Shown in pieces: positions 1-8,738 of a stretch of 64,000 nucleotides of DNA. The notes under the pieces are model-generated. The model was not told the DNA's origin and did not search any database. It saw nothing but the letters and a program-made list of their open reading frames with translations. Origin of the DNA: Massilia phosphatilytica (lineage in GTDB: Bacteria > Pseudomonadota > Gammaproteobacteria > Burkholderiales > Burkholderiaceae_D); NCBI RefSeq assembly GCF_002968015.1, contig NZ_PUIP01000001.1, positions 496,001-560,000 on the forward strand, given 5' to 3'. Both the position numbers and the translations under genes were made by a program. Every line of letters begins with the position of its first letter. Position 1 is the stretch's first letter.

Positions 1-1
1 C

Positions 2-1591
2 TCGCGCATCCGCCACGTCCTCGTGCGCCACGAACAGGCGGCCGTCCATGCGGCCCAGGGGTATGCGCGGTCGACCGGGCGGCTGGGTGTCGTCTTCGTG
101 ACGTCGGGGCCCGGTGTCGCGAACACGACGTCCGGGCTGCTCGACGCCATGAGCGATTCGATACCCGTGCTGTGCGTCAGCGGCCAGGTCGCGACCGGCG
201 CGATCGGCACCAGCGCGTTCCAGGAATGCGACGCGCTCGGCATCACGCGCCCGGTCACGAAATGGAATACGCAGGTGCGCGAAGCCGCCGCCGTCGCCGG
301 CACGATCCGCACGGCTGTCGCGACGGCGCTGGGCGGACGGCCGGGGCCCGTGCTGGTCGACGTGCCGAAGGATGTCCAGGCGACCCACGTGGCGGCCGCC
401 TTGCCCGGCCCGCGTGCGCAGACCGTCCCCGCGGCCGTGGAGGACGCCGCGCTGGGGCGGGCCGCGCACCTGATCCGGCACGCGCGCCGGCCCGTGTTCT
501 ACGGCGGCGGAGGCCTGATCAACGCGGGCGACGCCGCCTGCGCCGCGTTCGCCCGCCTCGTGCGCTGGAAGGATGCGCCGTGTACGCTGACCCTGATGGG
601 GCTGGGCGCGTTTCCCGCGTCGGACCCGCGCTGGCTCGGCATGCTGGGCATGCACGGCACGCTGGAAGCGAACCTCGCGATGCACGAAGCGGACCTCGTC
701 GTGTGCGTGGGCGCGCGCTTCGACGACCGCGTTACGGGGCACCTGGCGCACTTCTGTCCGGACGCGCGCATCGTCCACGTCGACATCGATCCCGCGTCGA
801 TCGGCAAGGTCGTGCGGACCGACGTGGGCGTCGCCGGCGACTGCGCCGCGGTCCTCGCCGGCCTGCTCCGCATGCTGGACGGCGCGGAGGCCGACGCCGC
901 GCTGACCGCAGCATGGTGGGACCGGGTCGCCGCGTGGCGCGCGGCGCGCTGCCTCGACGTGCCCGAGACCGCGGCGGGCATCCAGCCGCAACGCCTGATG
1001 CGCACGCTCGCGGGCCACGTCGCGCGGCGCGATGCCATCGTGTCCACCGACGTGGGCCAGCACCAGATGTGGGCGGCGCAGTACCTGGGGTTCGAGCGTC
1101 CCCGGCGCTGGCTGACGTCGGGCGGCGGGGGCACGATGGGCTATGGCCTGCCCGCGGCGATCGGCGCCCAGGTCGCGCATCCGGATAATCTCGTCGTGTG
1201 CATCTCGGGCGACGCGTCCGTGCTGATGAACATCCAGGAACTGGCGACGGCGGTACAGCACCGGTGTCCCGTGAAACTGGTCCTGTCGAACAACGGCTGC
1301 ATGGGCATGGTGCGCCAGTGGCAGGAACTGCACTACGAGGGACGCTACAGCCACAGTTATTCGGAGGCGTTGCCGGACTTCGTGGCGCTGGCCCGCGCAT
1401 TCGGCTGGCAGGCGCGCCGCGTCGAGGACCCCGGCGAGCTGGATGCCGCCGTGGCGGCGTGCATGGATTCAACGGGCCCGTACCTGCTCGACGTGCGGGT
1501 CGAGCAGGCCGAGAACTGCTTTCCGATGATCCCGGCGGGGCGGGGGCATCACGAGATCCTGCTGGCGAAGGACCGCTGGTACGGGGCTTAG
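2..1591 (+). CDS. acetolactate synthase large subunit, 5' truncated by window
   Basis: Catalytic subunit of the ThDP-dependent enzyme that condenses two pyruvates to acetolactate (or pyruvate plus 2-oxobutyrate) in branched-chain amino acid synthesis. The reading frame is open from base 2, so roughly the first 50 residues lie outside the window; an internal GTG at base 23 is not a real start. Visible landmarks are the RHEQ motif with the catalytic Glu near the start, the [10 protein letters not shown] segment, the [13 protein letters not shown] segment, and the ThDP/Mg motif beginning SGDAS and ending NNG, followed by [11 protein letters not shown]. The usual GDG is GDA here; the metal-binding Asp is kept. 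No regulatory (IlvH-like) subunit follows. The TAG stop overlaps the stop of the convergent GH97 gene by four bases. Sulfoacetaldehyde or glyoxylate carboligase is less likely given the GMVRQWQ match to the IlvB/IlvG group. Confidence 0.9.
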   Translation, partial: SRIRHVLVRHEQAAVHAAQGYARSTGRLGVVFVTSGPGVANTTSGLLDAMSDSIPVLCVSGQVATGAIGTSAFQECDALGITRPVTKWNTQVREAAAVAGTIRTAVATALGGRPGPVLVDVPKDVQATHVAAALPGPRAQTVPAAVEDAALGRAAHLIRHARRPVFYGGGGLINAGDAACAAFARLVRWKDAPCTLTLMGLGAFPASDPRWLGMLGMHGTLEANLAMHEADLVVCVGARFDDRVTGHLAHFCPDARIVHVDIDPASIGKVVRTDVGVAGDCAAVLAGLLRMLDGAEADAALTAAWWDRVAAWRAARCLDVPETAAGIQPQRLMRTLAGHVARRDAIVSTDVGQHQMWAAQYLGFERPRRWLTSGGGGTMGYGLPAAIGAQVAHPDNLVVCISGDASVLMNIQELATAVQHRCPVKLVLSNNGCMGMVRQWQELHYEGRYSHSYSEALPDFVALARAFGWQARRVEDPGELDAAVAACMDSTGPYLLDVRVEQAENCFPMIPAGRGHHEILLAKDRWYGA

Positions 1592-3480
1592 AGGGGCCGC
1601 AGCCACAGCGCCTGGCCGCCCGAGGCGGGCAGGTCGAGCTGCAGTACGGTGGCCGCGTCGACCGTGCGCGTCCGGATACCGACGCGCGTGGCCGTTGGCG
1701 CAGCCGGGTCGTCCGCATAGATCGTCGCCTCGTAGCGCTTGCCCTTCGGCAGGAAGTCGAGGCGCAGCGGGATGCGGCGCGCGTCGTTGTTCGTGATGCT
1801 GCCGACGAACCACTCGTCGCCCTTGCGCCGGGCGATCGTCACATCGCGGCCCGGTGCGCCGTCCAGCACGCGCGTCTCGTCCCAGGTGGTCGGGATGCGG
1901 TCCCAGAACGCCAGCTCCGGTTCGTCGTGCGAGCGCTCCGGCCTGTCGTACCAGTACAGCGTCTGCAGCGGGCTGTAGTAGATGACGGCCAATGCGAGCT
2001 GGTGCGCGTGCGTCGTCCGGATGCGCGGGTCGTAGTAGCAGATCGTGTAGTCGGCCGCGCCGGCGAGGTAGCGCACGAATGGCAGCACCGTGTTATGGGT
2101 GGCGTCCGGCATTTCCTCGTTGCCGCGGATGCCTTCCGCCGTCATGAGGTTGGGCCACGTGCGCTGCTCGCCGGTGGGGCGCCAGTCGTCGTGGACGTTG
2201 ACCATGATGTGGGCGGCGGCCGCCTGCTGGATCAACTTCTCGAGCCACGTCGTCCAGCGGTGCGAGCCCACCTGCACGAAGCCGAACTTGACGCCCGCGA
2301 CGCCCCAGTCGCGGTAGGTCTGGAACAGCGTGTCACCCTGCGCCATCAGGCCCTGCTGGTTCACGTACAGCCATACGCCGATGCCCTTGGATTTGGCGTA
2401 GGCGATCAGGCCCGGGAGATCGAAGTCGGGAATCGCCACCTTCGTCGCGTCCGCGTCGAACGAGAAGGCGTTGCCGTACCACTTGAAGTCGAACAGCACG
2501 TATTGCAGCTTGTGGCGCGCGGCGAAGTCGATGTTGGCCTTCGCGTCCTTGGTCGTCAGCGACATCACGCGCATGATCTTGCCCGGCTTGATCCACGAGG
2601 CGTCGGCGATGCGCGACGGCGCGTTCAGGTTCAGGATGAAGTGGTCGTTCTCGATCAGCTGGCCGGGACGGCGCGCGATCATGATGCCGCGCCACGGCGT
2701 GGCGAACGGCGAAACCAGGTCGGCCGGGTCGTGCATGGCCGTCACGAGCGTGTCCGGCTTGTCGGGGCTGAGCTTGAACTTGGTGCGCGCGTAATCGACC
2801 ATCTGGCCTTCGAGCAGGGCGACGGACAGGCCGCTCGGCAGCTGCAAGGTCAGCGGGCGCTCGGCCTGGTCGGGCCAGTCGCGCAGCGGCATCAGCTGGT
2901 ACGGACCCTGGGCCCAGCCGTGGAACCACGCGCGGGTACCGGCCGGCAGCGCGAATTCCGTGTCCTCGCCGATCACGCGGTAATACGTGCCTTTTTCGTT
3001 CTCGGGAAACGCGAAGCGCAGCGCGACGCCTTCATCGTAGGCGCGCACTTCGACGGACAGCTTATAGGTCGGGTTGTCGTCCTTGACCAGGTCGACGGTA
3101 AGAGCTTCGTAATGGTCGCGGATCTGCGCGCGTTCGCCTGTGACGGGTGTCCAGGTGCTGTCGTGGCTGGCGCGGCGCACGCCCGTCACGCGCAGGTTCT
3201 CGAACCAGCGCGCGTGATGGTCGACGGGCAGGGCCATCGCGTTCTCGGACAGGTGATTGTCGAGCCGGAGTTCCAGCAGCGAGTCGCGGATGACGGTCTC
3301 GCCGTCGTAGCGCACGTTGTAGGACAGGGCGCGCTTGCCCGCGGCATCCATCTTCTGCGCCAGTTCAAGCACGATGTGGCCGTCGGGCGACGCGACGCGT
3401 TCGATCATGTCCGCGGCGGCCGCGTGGACGGTCGCGCACAGACAGACAATGAGGGTGAAAGGTCGCAAAAGCGAACGCAT
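1588..3480 (-). CDS. glycoside hydrolase family 97 (alpha-glucosidase/alpha-galactosidase)
   Basis: Secreted or periplasmic exo-acting alpha-glycosidase of 630 residues, the normal GH97 length. Residues 1-23 form a Sec signal peptide ending AAAAD. Then come the GH97 N-terminal beta-sandwich (about 25-280), the TIM barrel (about 280-540) and a small C-terminal sheet domain. The strand bearing [12 protein letters not shown] followed by RTWPN matches the barrel region where retaining family members carry an Asp nucleophile. Inverting (SusB-like) members use two Glu instead, so a retaining alpha-galactosidase-type mechanism is inferred. The gene is monocistronic: it converges on the acetolactate synthase and an ankyrin gene lies upstream on the same strand. 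A LacI-type palindrome sits 16 bp upstream of the ATG, suggesting sugar-responsive repression. Confidence 0.9.
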   Translation of the reverse strand: MRSLLRPFTLIVCLCATVHAAAADMIERVASPDGHIVLELAQKMDAAGKRALSYNVRYDGETVIRDSLLELRLDNHLSENAMALPVDHHARWFENLRVTGVRRASHDSTWTPVTGERAQIRDHYEALTVDLVKDDNPTYKLSVEVRAYDEGVALRFAFPENEKGTYYRVIGEDTEFALPAGTRAWFHGWAQGPYQLMPLRDWPDQAERPLTLQLPSGLSVALLEGQMVDYARTKFKLSPDKPDTLVTAMHDPADLVSPFATPWRGIMIARRPGQLIENDHFILNLNAPSRIADASWIKPGKIMRVMSLTTKDAKANIDFAARHKLQYVLFDFKWYGNAFSFDADATKVAIPDFDLPGLIAYAKSKGIGVWLYVNQQGLMAQGDTLFQTYRDWGVAGVKFGFVQVGSHRWTTWLEKLIQQAAAAHIMVNVHDDWRPTGEQRTWPNLMTAEGIRGNEEMPDATHNTVLPFVRYLAGAADYTICYYDPRIRTTHAHQLALAVIYYSPLQTLYWYDRPERSHDEPELAFWDRIPTTWDETRVLDGAPGRDVTIARRKGDEWFVGSITNNDARRIPLRLDFLPKGKRYEATIYADDPAAPTATRVGIRTRTVDAATVLQLDLPASGGQALWLRPL

Positions 3481-3495
3481 GGGGTCTCCTTGATT

Positions 3496-3509
3496 TGTTA
3501 TCGATCACA
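3496..3509. promoter_or_regulatory. LacI-type operator candidate upstream of GH97
   Basis: TGTTATCGATCACA is a 14-bp imperfect palindrome with a central CG, the usual architecture of LacI/GalR-family operators. It lies just upstream of the GH97 start, where a bound repressor would block transcription. Ten of its bases (TGTTATCGAT) recur upstream of the GH43-type gene, on the opposite strand. Confidence 0.4.
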
Positions 3510-3538
3510 TGGTAGCAGAGATCGGTTGCCGGGTGCAA

Positions 3539-4246
3539 TCATCCTTTGCGGGCGGCGAGCAGTGCTTCGAACCGCAGCCAGCAGGATTTTTCCGCGGGCG
3601 TCGATCCGGATCGCGGGCGAATCTCCGAGTCGTAGAGTTCGCGTACGGTCTTGTTGGCGAAATCGCGCGAGACCGCGTAATGCTCGGGATGCCGGAACCG
3701 TTCGCGTGGGTCCGCGCCCGCGCGCAGGAGCATGGTCGCGGCCTCGCAGTTCGCGACGAATACGGCGGTGACGAGCGGCGTATGCCTGTCGCCATGCCGG
3801 GCATCGACGTGGGCGCCGGCGTCGATCAGCATCTTCAATGCGGCGGTATCGTCGCTAAGCACCGCCGCGGAGAGCAGCGAGCCGAGTCCGTCCGTGTACA
3901 GGTCCGGGCTGACGCCGGCGTCCAGCGCCAGGCGCAGGCCGGACACGTCGTTGTGCGCCACCGCCGCGTACGCGTTTCTGTCCTGTTCGGACATGGCGCC
4001 CAGGTCGAGCCAGGACAACACGGTCCAGATCGACACCAGCAGGCCCAGGCCGAGTGCGCCGAGCCAGGGCCGGCGAGGGCTGACGAAACCGGCGAAGGAC
4101 AACCCGGGGAGCAGCAGGAGGCCGATTTCCTGCAACGTGATGTCCAGCAGCGTGATCGGGTCGAGAAACCCGAACAGGCCAAGCACGGCCAGCGGGATGC
4201 CAAACAGCATGCCCAGCAGGTTTATCACTTGGAAGATCGTCTTCAC
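3539..4246 (-). CDS. membrane-anchored ankyrin-repeat protein
   Basis: Predicted 235-residue protein. The N-terminal 85 residues hold three hydrophobic segments (starting IFQVINLLGMLFGIPLAVLG, then EIGLLLLPGLSFAGF and LGALGLGLLVSIWTVLSWL). About three ankyrin-type repeats follow (AAVAHNDVSGLRLALDAGVS, then LKMLIDAGAHVDARHGDRHT and ATMLLRAGADP), a protein-interaction module facing one side of the membrane. The GTG start at 4246 overlaps the TGA of the upstream gene as GTGA, so the two are translationally coupled; a longer in-frame extension would run antisense-like through that gene and was discarded. A role cannot be assigned. Coupling to the small secreted protein suggests the two act together at the envelope. 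Confidence 0.7.
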   Translation of the reverse strand: MKTIFQVINLLGMLFGIPLAVLGLFGFLDPITLLDITLQEIGLLLLPGLSFAGFVSPRRPWLGALGLGLLVSIWTVLSWLDLGAMSEQDRNAYAAVAHNDVSGLRLALDAGVSPDLYTDGLGSLLSAAVLSDDTAALKMLIDAGAHVDARHGDRHTPLVTAVFVANCEAATMLLRAGADPRERFRHPEHYAVSRDFANKTVRELYDSEIRPRSGSTPAEKSCWLRFEALLAARKG

Positions 4247-4806
4247 TCGTCGTCGAGGCCCGGGAACGCCGTGGTCAAGTCGCCGCGCGCGCGCGAGGAC
4301 CGTTCGTCGGCCAGGTCGCGTTCGAGCGTGGCGACGCAGGACGCAAGGTCCTCTTCCTTGCCGGCGACGGCGACCGTCCGCGCGGCGGCGCCGTCGATGC
4401 GCATCCACAGTGTCCGCTGGCGCAGGAACGTCCGCAAGACGTCCATCATGGCCGCGGCGGGGATCTCCGCCGATGCGCGGTCGGCCTTGGCCGGGCGTAA
4501 CGCGACGCTGAGCGCCGTCTGCGCGCCCGCGCCGATTTCCAGAAGGTGGGGGCGGGCCGGCGCGGCGTCGTCGCGCAGCCTGACCTTGCCGACCAGTTCG
4601 AGCTTTTTTGCGTCGACGCCCACGCCGAGAGTCAGGCGCAGGAATTGCCGGATGTCGCCCTCGACCGGCATCGTCGCGAGCGTGCACTGCACGATACCGT
4701 GGTCGCCGGCGTCCATCCAGAAACCCAGCTGCTCTTGCGCCGGTGCGGGCCGGGCGAAGCAGGACGTCGCACTGAATACGGCAAGCAGGGCCAGCACCGG
4801 TCTCAT
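4243..4806 (-). CDS. secreted protein of unknown function
   Basis: 187-residue protein with a Sec signal peptide (MRPVLALLAVFSATSCFA, cleavage near ARPAPA). I do not recognise a family. The mature part starts with a WMDAGDHGIVQCTL segment, holds a conserved-looking Cys, and has mixed alpha/beta composition with a charged C-terminal end. The ATG at 4806 has a GAGGAAG ribosome binding site at good spacing; the open frame extends 5' but without coding character. It is translationally coupled (GTGA overlap) to the membrane ankyrin gene downstream, and together they form a two-gene operon divergent from the GH43-type gene. Confidence 0.65.
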   Translation of the reverse strand: MRPVLALLAVFSATSCFARPAPAQEQLGFWMDAGDHGIVQCTLATMPVEGDIRQFLRLTLGVGVDAKKLELVGKVRLRDDAAPARPHLLEIGAGAQTALSVALRPAKADRASAEIPAAAMMDVLRTFLRQRTLWMRIDGAAARTVAVAGKEEDLASCVATLERDLADERSSRARGDLTTAFPGLDDE

Positions 4807-4865
4807 TGTCTTCCTCTCATCGATCGCGACGGCCAGTGTAATAAAAAGTCCGCGACAAAAGACGG

Positions 4866-4879
4866 AGATATCGATAACA
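4866..4879. promoter_or_regulatory. LacI-type operator half-site upstream of GH43 gene
   Basis: Read on the minus strand the site is TGTTATCGATATCT. It shares TGTTATCGAT with the palindrome in front of GH97 and has the same CG centre. It sits 28-41 bp upstream of the GH43-type start codon, between the divergent secreted-protein gene and the GH43 gene. Confidence 0.3.
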
Positions 4880-4906
4880 TTGTACATCCACTCACGAGAC
4901 GAGCAT

Positions 4907-6013
4907 ATGAAGCACAAGATGAAGATCTTCCTGGCGGCAGCGCTGCTGGCCACGGCGGCGGCTGCCCAGGCCGACGGCGTCTTCCGCCCCGGCGCGCTGT
5001 GGCCCGACGACAAGGGCGTCCACATCAATGCGCACGGCGGCGGCATCCTGGAGCACGACGGCGTGTATTACTGGTTCGGCGAGCACAAGGTCGCCGGCAC
5101 GGCCGGCAACCGCGCGCAGGTGGGCGTGCACGTGTACAGTTCGAGCAACCTGACCGACTGGAAGGATGAAGGTATCGCGCTGGCGGTCACCGACGACCCC
5201 GCGAGCGACATCGTGCGCGATGCGATCATCGAGCGGCCCAAGGTCATCCGCAACCCGAAGACAGGTAAATTCGTGATGTGGTTCCACCTGGAGCTCAAGG
5301 GCAAGCGCTACGACGCGGCACGCGCCGGCGTCGCTGTCGCCGACAAGGTGACGGGGCCGTACGTGTATCAAGGTTCGTTCCGGCCCGACGCGGGCGCCTG
5401 GCCGGTCGACGTGACGCGGGCGGACAAGGACCCGGCCACGTCCTTCCTCGCGCGCGATTTCGCGGGCGGGCAGATGTCGCGCGACATGACCTTGTTCGTC
5501 GACGACGACGGCAAGGCCTGGCAGTTCTACGCGTCGGAGGAAAACCACACGATGCACGTGTCGCGCCTGACGGACGACTACCTGCGCTCGGCCGGGCAGT
5601 ACGCACGCGTGAAGCAGAACGGCGACGACGAAGCCCCGGCCATCTTCAGGCACGGCGGCAAGTACTACCTCGTGACGTCGGGCCTGACGGGCTGGGCGCC
5701 GAACGCGGCCAAGTCGTACGTGGCGGATAATCTCATGGGCCCATGGACGGCGCTGGGCAACCCGGTGCGCGGTACGCCGGAGCAGCAGAAGATCACGTTC
5801 GGCGGCCAGTCGACGTATGCGCTGACGTTGCGGCGCAACGGCTGCACGCGGCATATCCTGATGCTGGATGTGTGGCGCAAGGAGAATGCGATCGACGGGC
5901 GCTACGTGTGGCTGCCCATCGAGTGGGAGGGCGGCAAGCCGGTCGTGCGGTGGCGCGACCAGTGGACGCTGGCGGACATGGACAAGCTGCCCTGCGATGG
6001 GCCGGGGGACTAA
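4907..6013 (+). CDS. secreted glycoside hydrolase family 43-type enzyme
   Basis: 368-residue secreted enzyme with a five-bladed beta-propeller. After a signal peptide (about 1-22) comes the VHINAHGGGILEHDGVYYWF segment typical of the GH43 branch related to exo-beta-1,3-galactanases. RPKVIRNPKTGKFVMW and SRDMTLFVDDDGKAW blades carry the expected acidic residues, and the DDEAPAIFRHGGKYYLVTSG segment holds the likely general acid Glu. A galactan or arabinogalactan side-chain exo-activity is plausible by family but not provable here. Two starts are possible, at 4907 and 4919; both leave the signal peptide intact. The RibD-like reductase gene begins one base after its stop, so co-transcription is likely although the functions look unrelated. 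Confidence 0.8.
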   Translation: MKHKMKIFLAAALLATAAAAQADGVFRPGALWPDDKGVHINAHGGGILEHDGVYYWFGEHKVAGTAGNRAQVGVHVYSSSNLTDWKDEGIALAVTDDPASDIVRDAIIERPKVIRNPKTGKFVMWFHLELKGKRYDAARAGVAVADKVTGPYVYQGSFRPDAGAWPVDVTRADKDPATSFLARDFAGGQMSRDMTLFVDDDGKAWQFYASEENHTMHVSRLTDDYLRSAGQYARVKQNGDDEAPAIFRHGGKYYLVTSGLTGWAPNAAKSYVADNLMGPWTALGNPVRGTPEQQKITFGGQSTYALTLRRNGCTRHILMLDVWRKENAIDGRYVWLPIEWEGGKPVVRWRDQWTLADMDKLPCDGPGD

Positions 6014-6014
6014 C

Positions 6015-6572
6015 ATGGGACTTTTGACCTTCAGTATCAACCTGACCCTGGACGGCTGCGTCGACCACCGGGAAGGCATCGCGGACGACGAGACACATGC
6101 CTTCTTCACCGACCTCATGGACGAGGCCGGGGCGATGCTGTGGGGCCGCGTCACTTACGAGATGATGGAGGGCTACTGGCCGGCGGTCGCCGGTGGCGCC
6201 GTGGACGCGCCGCCGGCGATGTGCGCGTGGGCGGTCAAGCTGGAGGCCAAGCCGAAGTACGTGGTGTCCTCGACACGCACGGACTTCCCCTGGACCAACA
6301 GCCACCACATCGCCGGCGACCTGCGCTCGGGCGTGCAGAAGCTCAAGGACGCGACCCCGGACGGCGTGCTGCTCGGCAGCGGCAAGCTCGCAGCCGCGCT
6401 GGAACGGCTGGACCTGATCGATGAGTACCGCTTCCTCGTCCACCCCAGGATCGCCGGGCACGGTCCGACGCTGTACGACAGCGGCCTGCCGGCCACGCGC
6501 CGGCTCGAACTGCTCTCCGCGACGCCGCTGCGCAACGGCGCGGTCGCCATGCACTACCGGCGCGCGGCCTGA
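6015..6572 (+). CDS. dihydrofolate reductase/RibD C-terminal family protein
   Basis: 185-residue cytoplasmic protein of the RibD C-terminal/DHFR-like fold, which binds NADPH. It shows the family pattern of an N-terminal strand with FSINLTLDGC, then GRVTYEMMEGYWP, the dinucleotide-binding YVVSSTRTDFPW, and LGSGKLAAALERLDLIDEYR before a final strand pair. These stand-alone proteins are usually uncharacterised reductases and are not true folate or riboflavin enzymes. The start at 6015 is the first ATG after the GH43 stop and begins directly at the first conserved strand. The gene converges on the TonB-like lipoprotein gene with seven bases between. Confidence 0.85.
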   Translation: MGLLTFSINLTLDGCVDHREGIADDETHAFFTDLMDEAGAMLWGRVTYEMMEGYWPAVAGGAVDAPPAMCAWAVKLEAKPKYVVSSTRTDFPWTNSHHIAGDLRSGVQKLKDATPDGVLLGSGKLAAALERLDLIDEYRFLVHPRIAGHGPTLYDSGLPATRRLELLSATPLRNGAVAMHYRRAA

Positions 6573-6579
6573 CCCGGCG

Positions 6580-7185
6580 TTATTCGATGCTCCACCGGTA
6601 CTGCACGATAGACACCTTTTCCACCGGCGCGCCTGCCGACGTGCCCGGCGTGAAGCTGCAGCGGGAGAGGGCGGCCAGCGCGGCCTGGTCCAGTGCGGGG
6701 TAGCCCGACGACGTCCCGATCTCCGCCTTCCTGATGGCCCCATCGGCACCGATCAGGAAGTTCAGCTTGACCAGGCCCATGTGCTTCGCCTGCACCTCGT
6801 CCGGCGGATAGGCTGGCCTCGGGCACGTCTTGAAATCGATTATGGCGGGCCGCTCGGCCGGATTCAGCGATGCCGACGGCAGCGCGCTGTCTGTCTGACC
6901 GGCATCGTAGCCAACCGGACGCAAGCGCAAGGTCACGTCCCGCTCGCGGTCGTCATGTGCCCTGGTGACCGCAAACTGCCGTGACTGCTTGACCTGCGCC
7001 ACGAAGTCGCGCTCGGTCATCGGCTTGCCATGCTCATCCACGTAATTGAAGTTGTCCACGGGACGGACACCCTGGCGGGCAAGCGCGTCAGCCAGGACCG
7101 GGGGAACGGCTGCCGGTTGGGTTGCGCAGCCGGCAAGCGCGGCAAGTCCGAGAACGCCAATTCGCTTCTTAAAGTCGGTTTTCAT
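6580..7185 (-). CDS. TonB C-terminal-domain lipoprotein
   Basis: 201-residue lipoprotein with a lipobox (LAALAGC) giving a lipidated Cys near residue 18. The C-terminal 90 residues match the TonB C-terminal domain: RPAYPPDEVQAKHMGLVKLN, then IGADGAIRKAEIGTSSGYPALDQAA and CSFTPGTSAGAPVE. Such domains generate envelope energy-coupling or periplasmic binding folds. Because this protein is anchored by a lipid rather than an N-terminal membrane helix, it is unlikely to be the canonical energy-coupling TonB. The ATG at 7185 begins the signal peptide; the 19 upstream in-frame codons lack coding character. Confidence 0.8.
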   Translation of the reverse strand: MKTDFKKRIGVLGLAALAGCATQPAAVPPVLADALARQGVRPVDNFNYVDEHGKPMTERDFVAQVKQSRQFAVTRAHDDRERDVTLRLRPVGYDAGQTDSALPSASLNPAERPAIIDFKTCPRPAYPPDEVQAKHMGLVKLNFLIGADGAIRKAEIGTSSGYPALDQAALAALSRCSFTPGTSAGAPVEKVSIVQYRWSIE

Positions 7186-7312
7186 GGTCAGGCGGAAAGT
7201 TGTCGGGGACCCAGTGTATTTGCAAAGTTGCTGAGATTGCAAGCAGCGATTCTTACCGCATGAGGTAACAATCCAACTGAAAAGAGTTAAACAAAAGTTA
7301 CAATCCCATGAG

Positions 7313-7429
7313 ATGATCGTCCGGCTGGCAGGACCCGGGCGAGTCGGCCGTGCTGTTACTGCACAGAATCATTTTATGGAGAACGTCGAATGCCGCTCGG
7401 ACCACTGGGGCATGTGGGTGCTTGAATGA
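7313..7429 (+). other. possible 38-codon ORF or effector remnant ahead of the Tai4-like gene
   Basis: A short open frame (38 codons, ending WGMWVLE) whose TGA overlaps the ATG of the Tai4-like gene as ATGA, the arrangement seen for coupled toxin-immunity or operon genes. It is open 5' to base 7235. No domain is recognisable, and no convincing ribosome binding site precedes its ATG. Known Tae4 amidases are about 160 residues, so if this is related it would be only a C-terminal stub. The identity is a guess from position. Confidence 0.2.
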
Positions 7430-7839
7430 AGCCGGCCTTCGCGGCCGCCGCGGTAAGTGCGCTGCTCGCCTGTGCGCCTGGTGCGCACGCAACGGCGCGG
7501 AAAACCGATCCGGCCCGGGACGATGCCCCGATGACGGCCAGCTACTCGCAAAAGGACTTGTTGAAAAACTGGGCCTTGAGCACGTGCCTGGCAATCGTAG
7601 CGACCGACCCGGCGCTGCGCGCGGACGCCAACGCCACCGCCAGTGCGTACATGGAGTTCGGCCATCAAGCGCCCGAGGCGTATGCCGCCTTGCGTGAGCT
7701 GGCGGAAAACTATGCGGCGCGCCGCTACAGCGGCTCGGTCGAAGGACGGTTCGACACCATGAAGTGTATCGACCTGTTCCATAGCCGCGAGCTGAACAGC
7801 TTGGCCACCAGACTGGCCAAGCCGCCCAGGGAACGCTGA
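7426..7839 (+). CDS. Tai4-like type VI amidase immunity protein
   Basis: 137-residue periplasmic protein. A signal peptide (1-23, ending GAHA) is followed by an all-helical domain with DLLKNWALSTCLAIVA, then DANATASAYMEFGHQAPEAY and FDTMKCIDLFHSRELNSL, the spacing and two Cys of the Tai4 family. Tai4 proteins bind and block Tae4 peptidoglycan amidases delivered by type VI secretion. No amidase gene or secretion structural gene is present in the window, so this is an orphan immunity gene, perhaps protecting against neighbours. The start is the ATG overlapping the stop of a short upstream frame; the ribosome binding site is weak. The assignment rests on remembered family pattern. Confidence 0.6.
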   Translation: MKPAFAAAAVSALLACAPGAHATARKTDPARDDAPMTASYSQKDLLKNWALSTCLAIVATDPALRADANATASAYMEFGHQAPEAYAALRELAENYAARRYSGSVEGRFDTMKCIDLFHSRELNSLATRLAKPPRER

Positions 7840-7883
7840 CACACTGCGATGGCGCCACGTGGCCGGTTCAAACCAGGCCAGCC

Positions 7884-8579
7884 CTACCTCTCGTTGCGCC
7901 GCTCTGCCTTCGCCGCATCCTCCGCCGCCTGCAGCGACGCATGCGCGACGGGCAGGTGCCAGTCCAGCTTGATGGCCGCCAGGCGCAGGCCGAAGCACAG
8001 CGCAGCGCCGGCGCACGCGCTCACGGTGCCCGGCACGCCCAGCGCGTCGCCCGTCACCATCACGGCTGCGCCGGCCAGTGCGGCGACTGCATAGATGTCC
8101 GAGCGCAGCACGGCCGGAATCTCCGACAGCAGCACGTCGCGCGCGACGCCGCCGCCGACGCCCGTCAGCATGCCGAGCAGGGCGGCCATCACGGGGTCCA
8201 GGCCGAACACGAGGGCTTTCTGCGCGCCGGCCACGCAGAACAGGGCAAGTCCGGCCGCGTCGAAGATCAGCACGGGGCTGCGCAGGCGCTTGATGCGCGG
8301 ATACCAGAAGAAGATCAGCACGCCGGCCAGCAGCGACGCGGCCAGGTAGCGCCAGTCGCGGATCGCGGCCGGCGGCGTCGCGCCGATCAGCACGTCGCGC
8401 ACGATGCCGCCCGAGTTGGCGGCGACGAACGACAGCACCAGCACGCCGAACAGGTCGAGCCGGCGGCGCACGCCGGCCACGGCGCCGCTCAGGGCGAACA
8501 CGAACGTGCCCAGCAGGTCGAGCGTCAGCACGAGGGTCTTGATGGCGGCGCTGACGTCGAGCGATACGGGAGGAAACAC
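7884..8579 (-). CDS. trimeric intracellular cation (TRIC/UPF0126) family channel
   Basis: 231-residue inner-membrane protein with about seven helices in two inverted repeats, each carrying the family's glycine-rich motif: FVAANSGGIVRDVLIG near residue 55 and LTGVGGGVARDVLLSEIPAV near 145. This is the YadS/YicG group, prokaryotic relatives of TRIC channels, with proposed roles in cation or glycine transport. The GTG start at 8579 has GAGG six bases upstream. A CATAAT -10-like hexamer lies about 35 bp further up on the minus strand. It is divergent from the CitS-type carrier, with 159 bp between. Confidence 0.88.
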   Translation of the reverse strand: MFPPVSLDVSAAIKTLVLTLDLLGTFVFALSGAVAGVRRRLDLFGVLVLSFVAANSGGIVRDVLIGATPPAAIRDWRYLAASLLAGVLIFFWYPRIKRLRSPVLIFDAAGLALFCVAGAQKALVFGLDPVMAALLGMLTGVGGGVARDVLLSEIPAVLRSDIYAVAALAGAAVMVTGDALGVPGTVSACAGAALCFGLRLAAIKLDWHLPVAHASLQAAEDAAKAERRNER

Positions 8580-8738
8580 GGGAACCTCGTCAGGGAGGGC
8601 GAAAACCCGCCATTATGCCGCGCCCGCCAGCTGAAAGGTAATTGAAGGGTTGCGTCGCTATAGTGGGCTCCATTCACCAGGCTGATCGTCCGTATCAACG
8701 GTGCCGATAACTGGCCAGGACAAGAAAGAGGAGCACAC

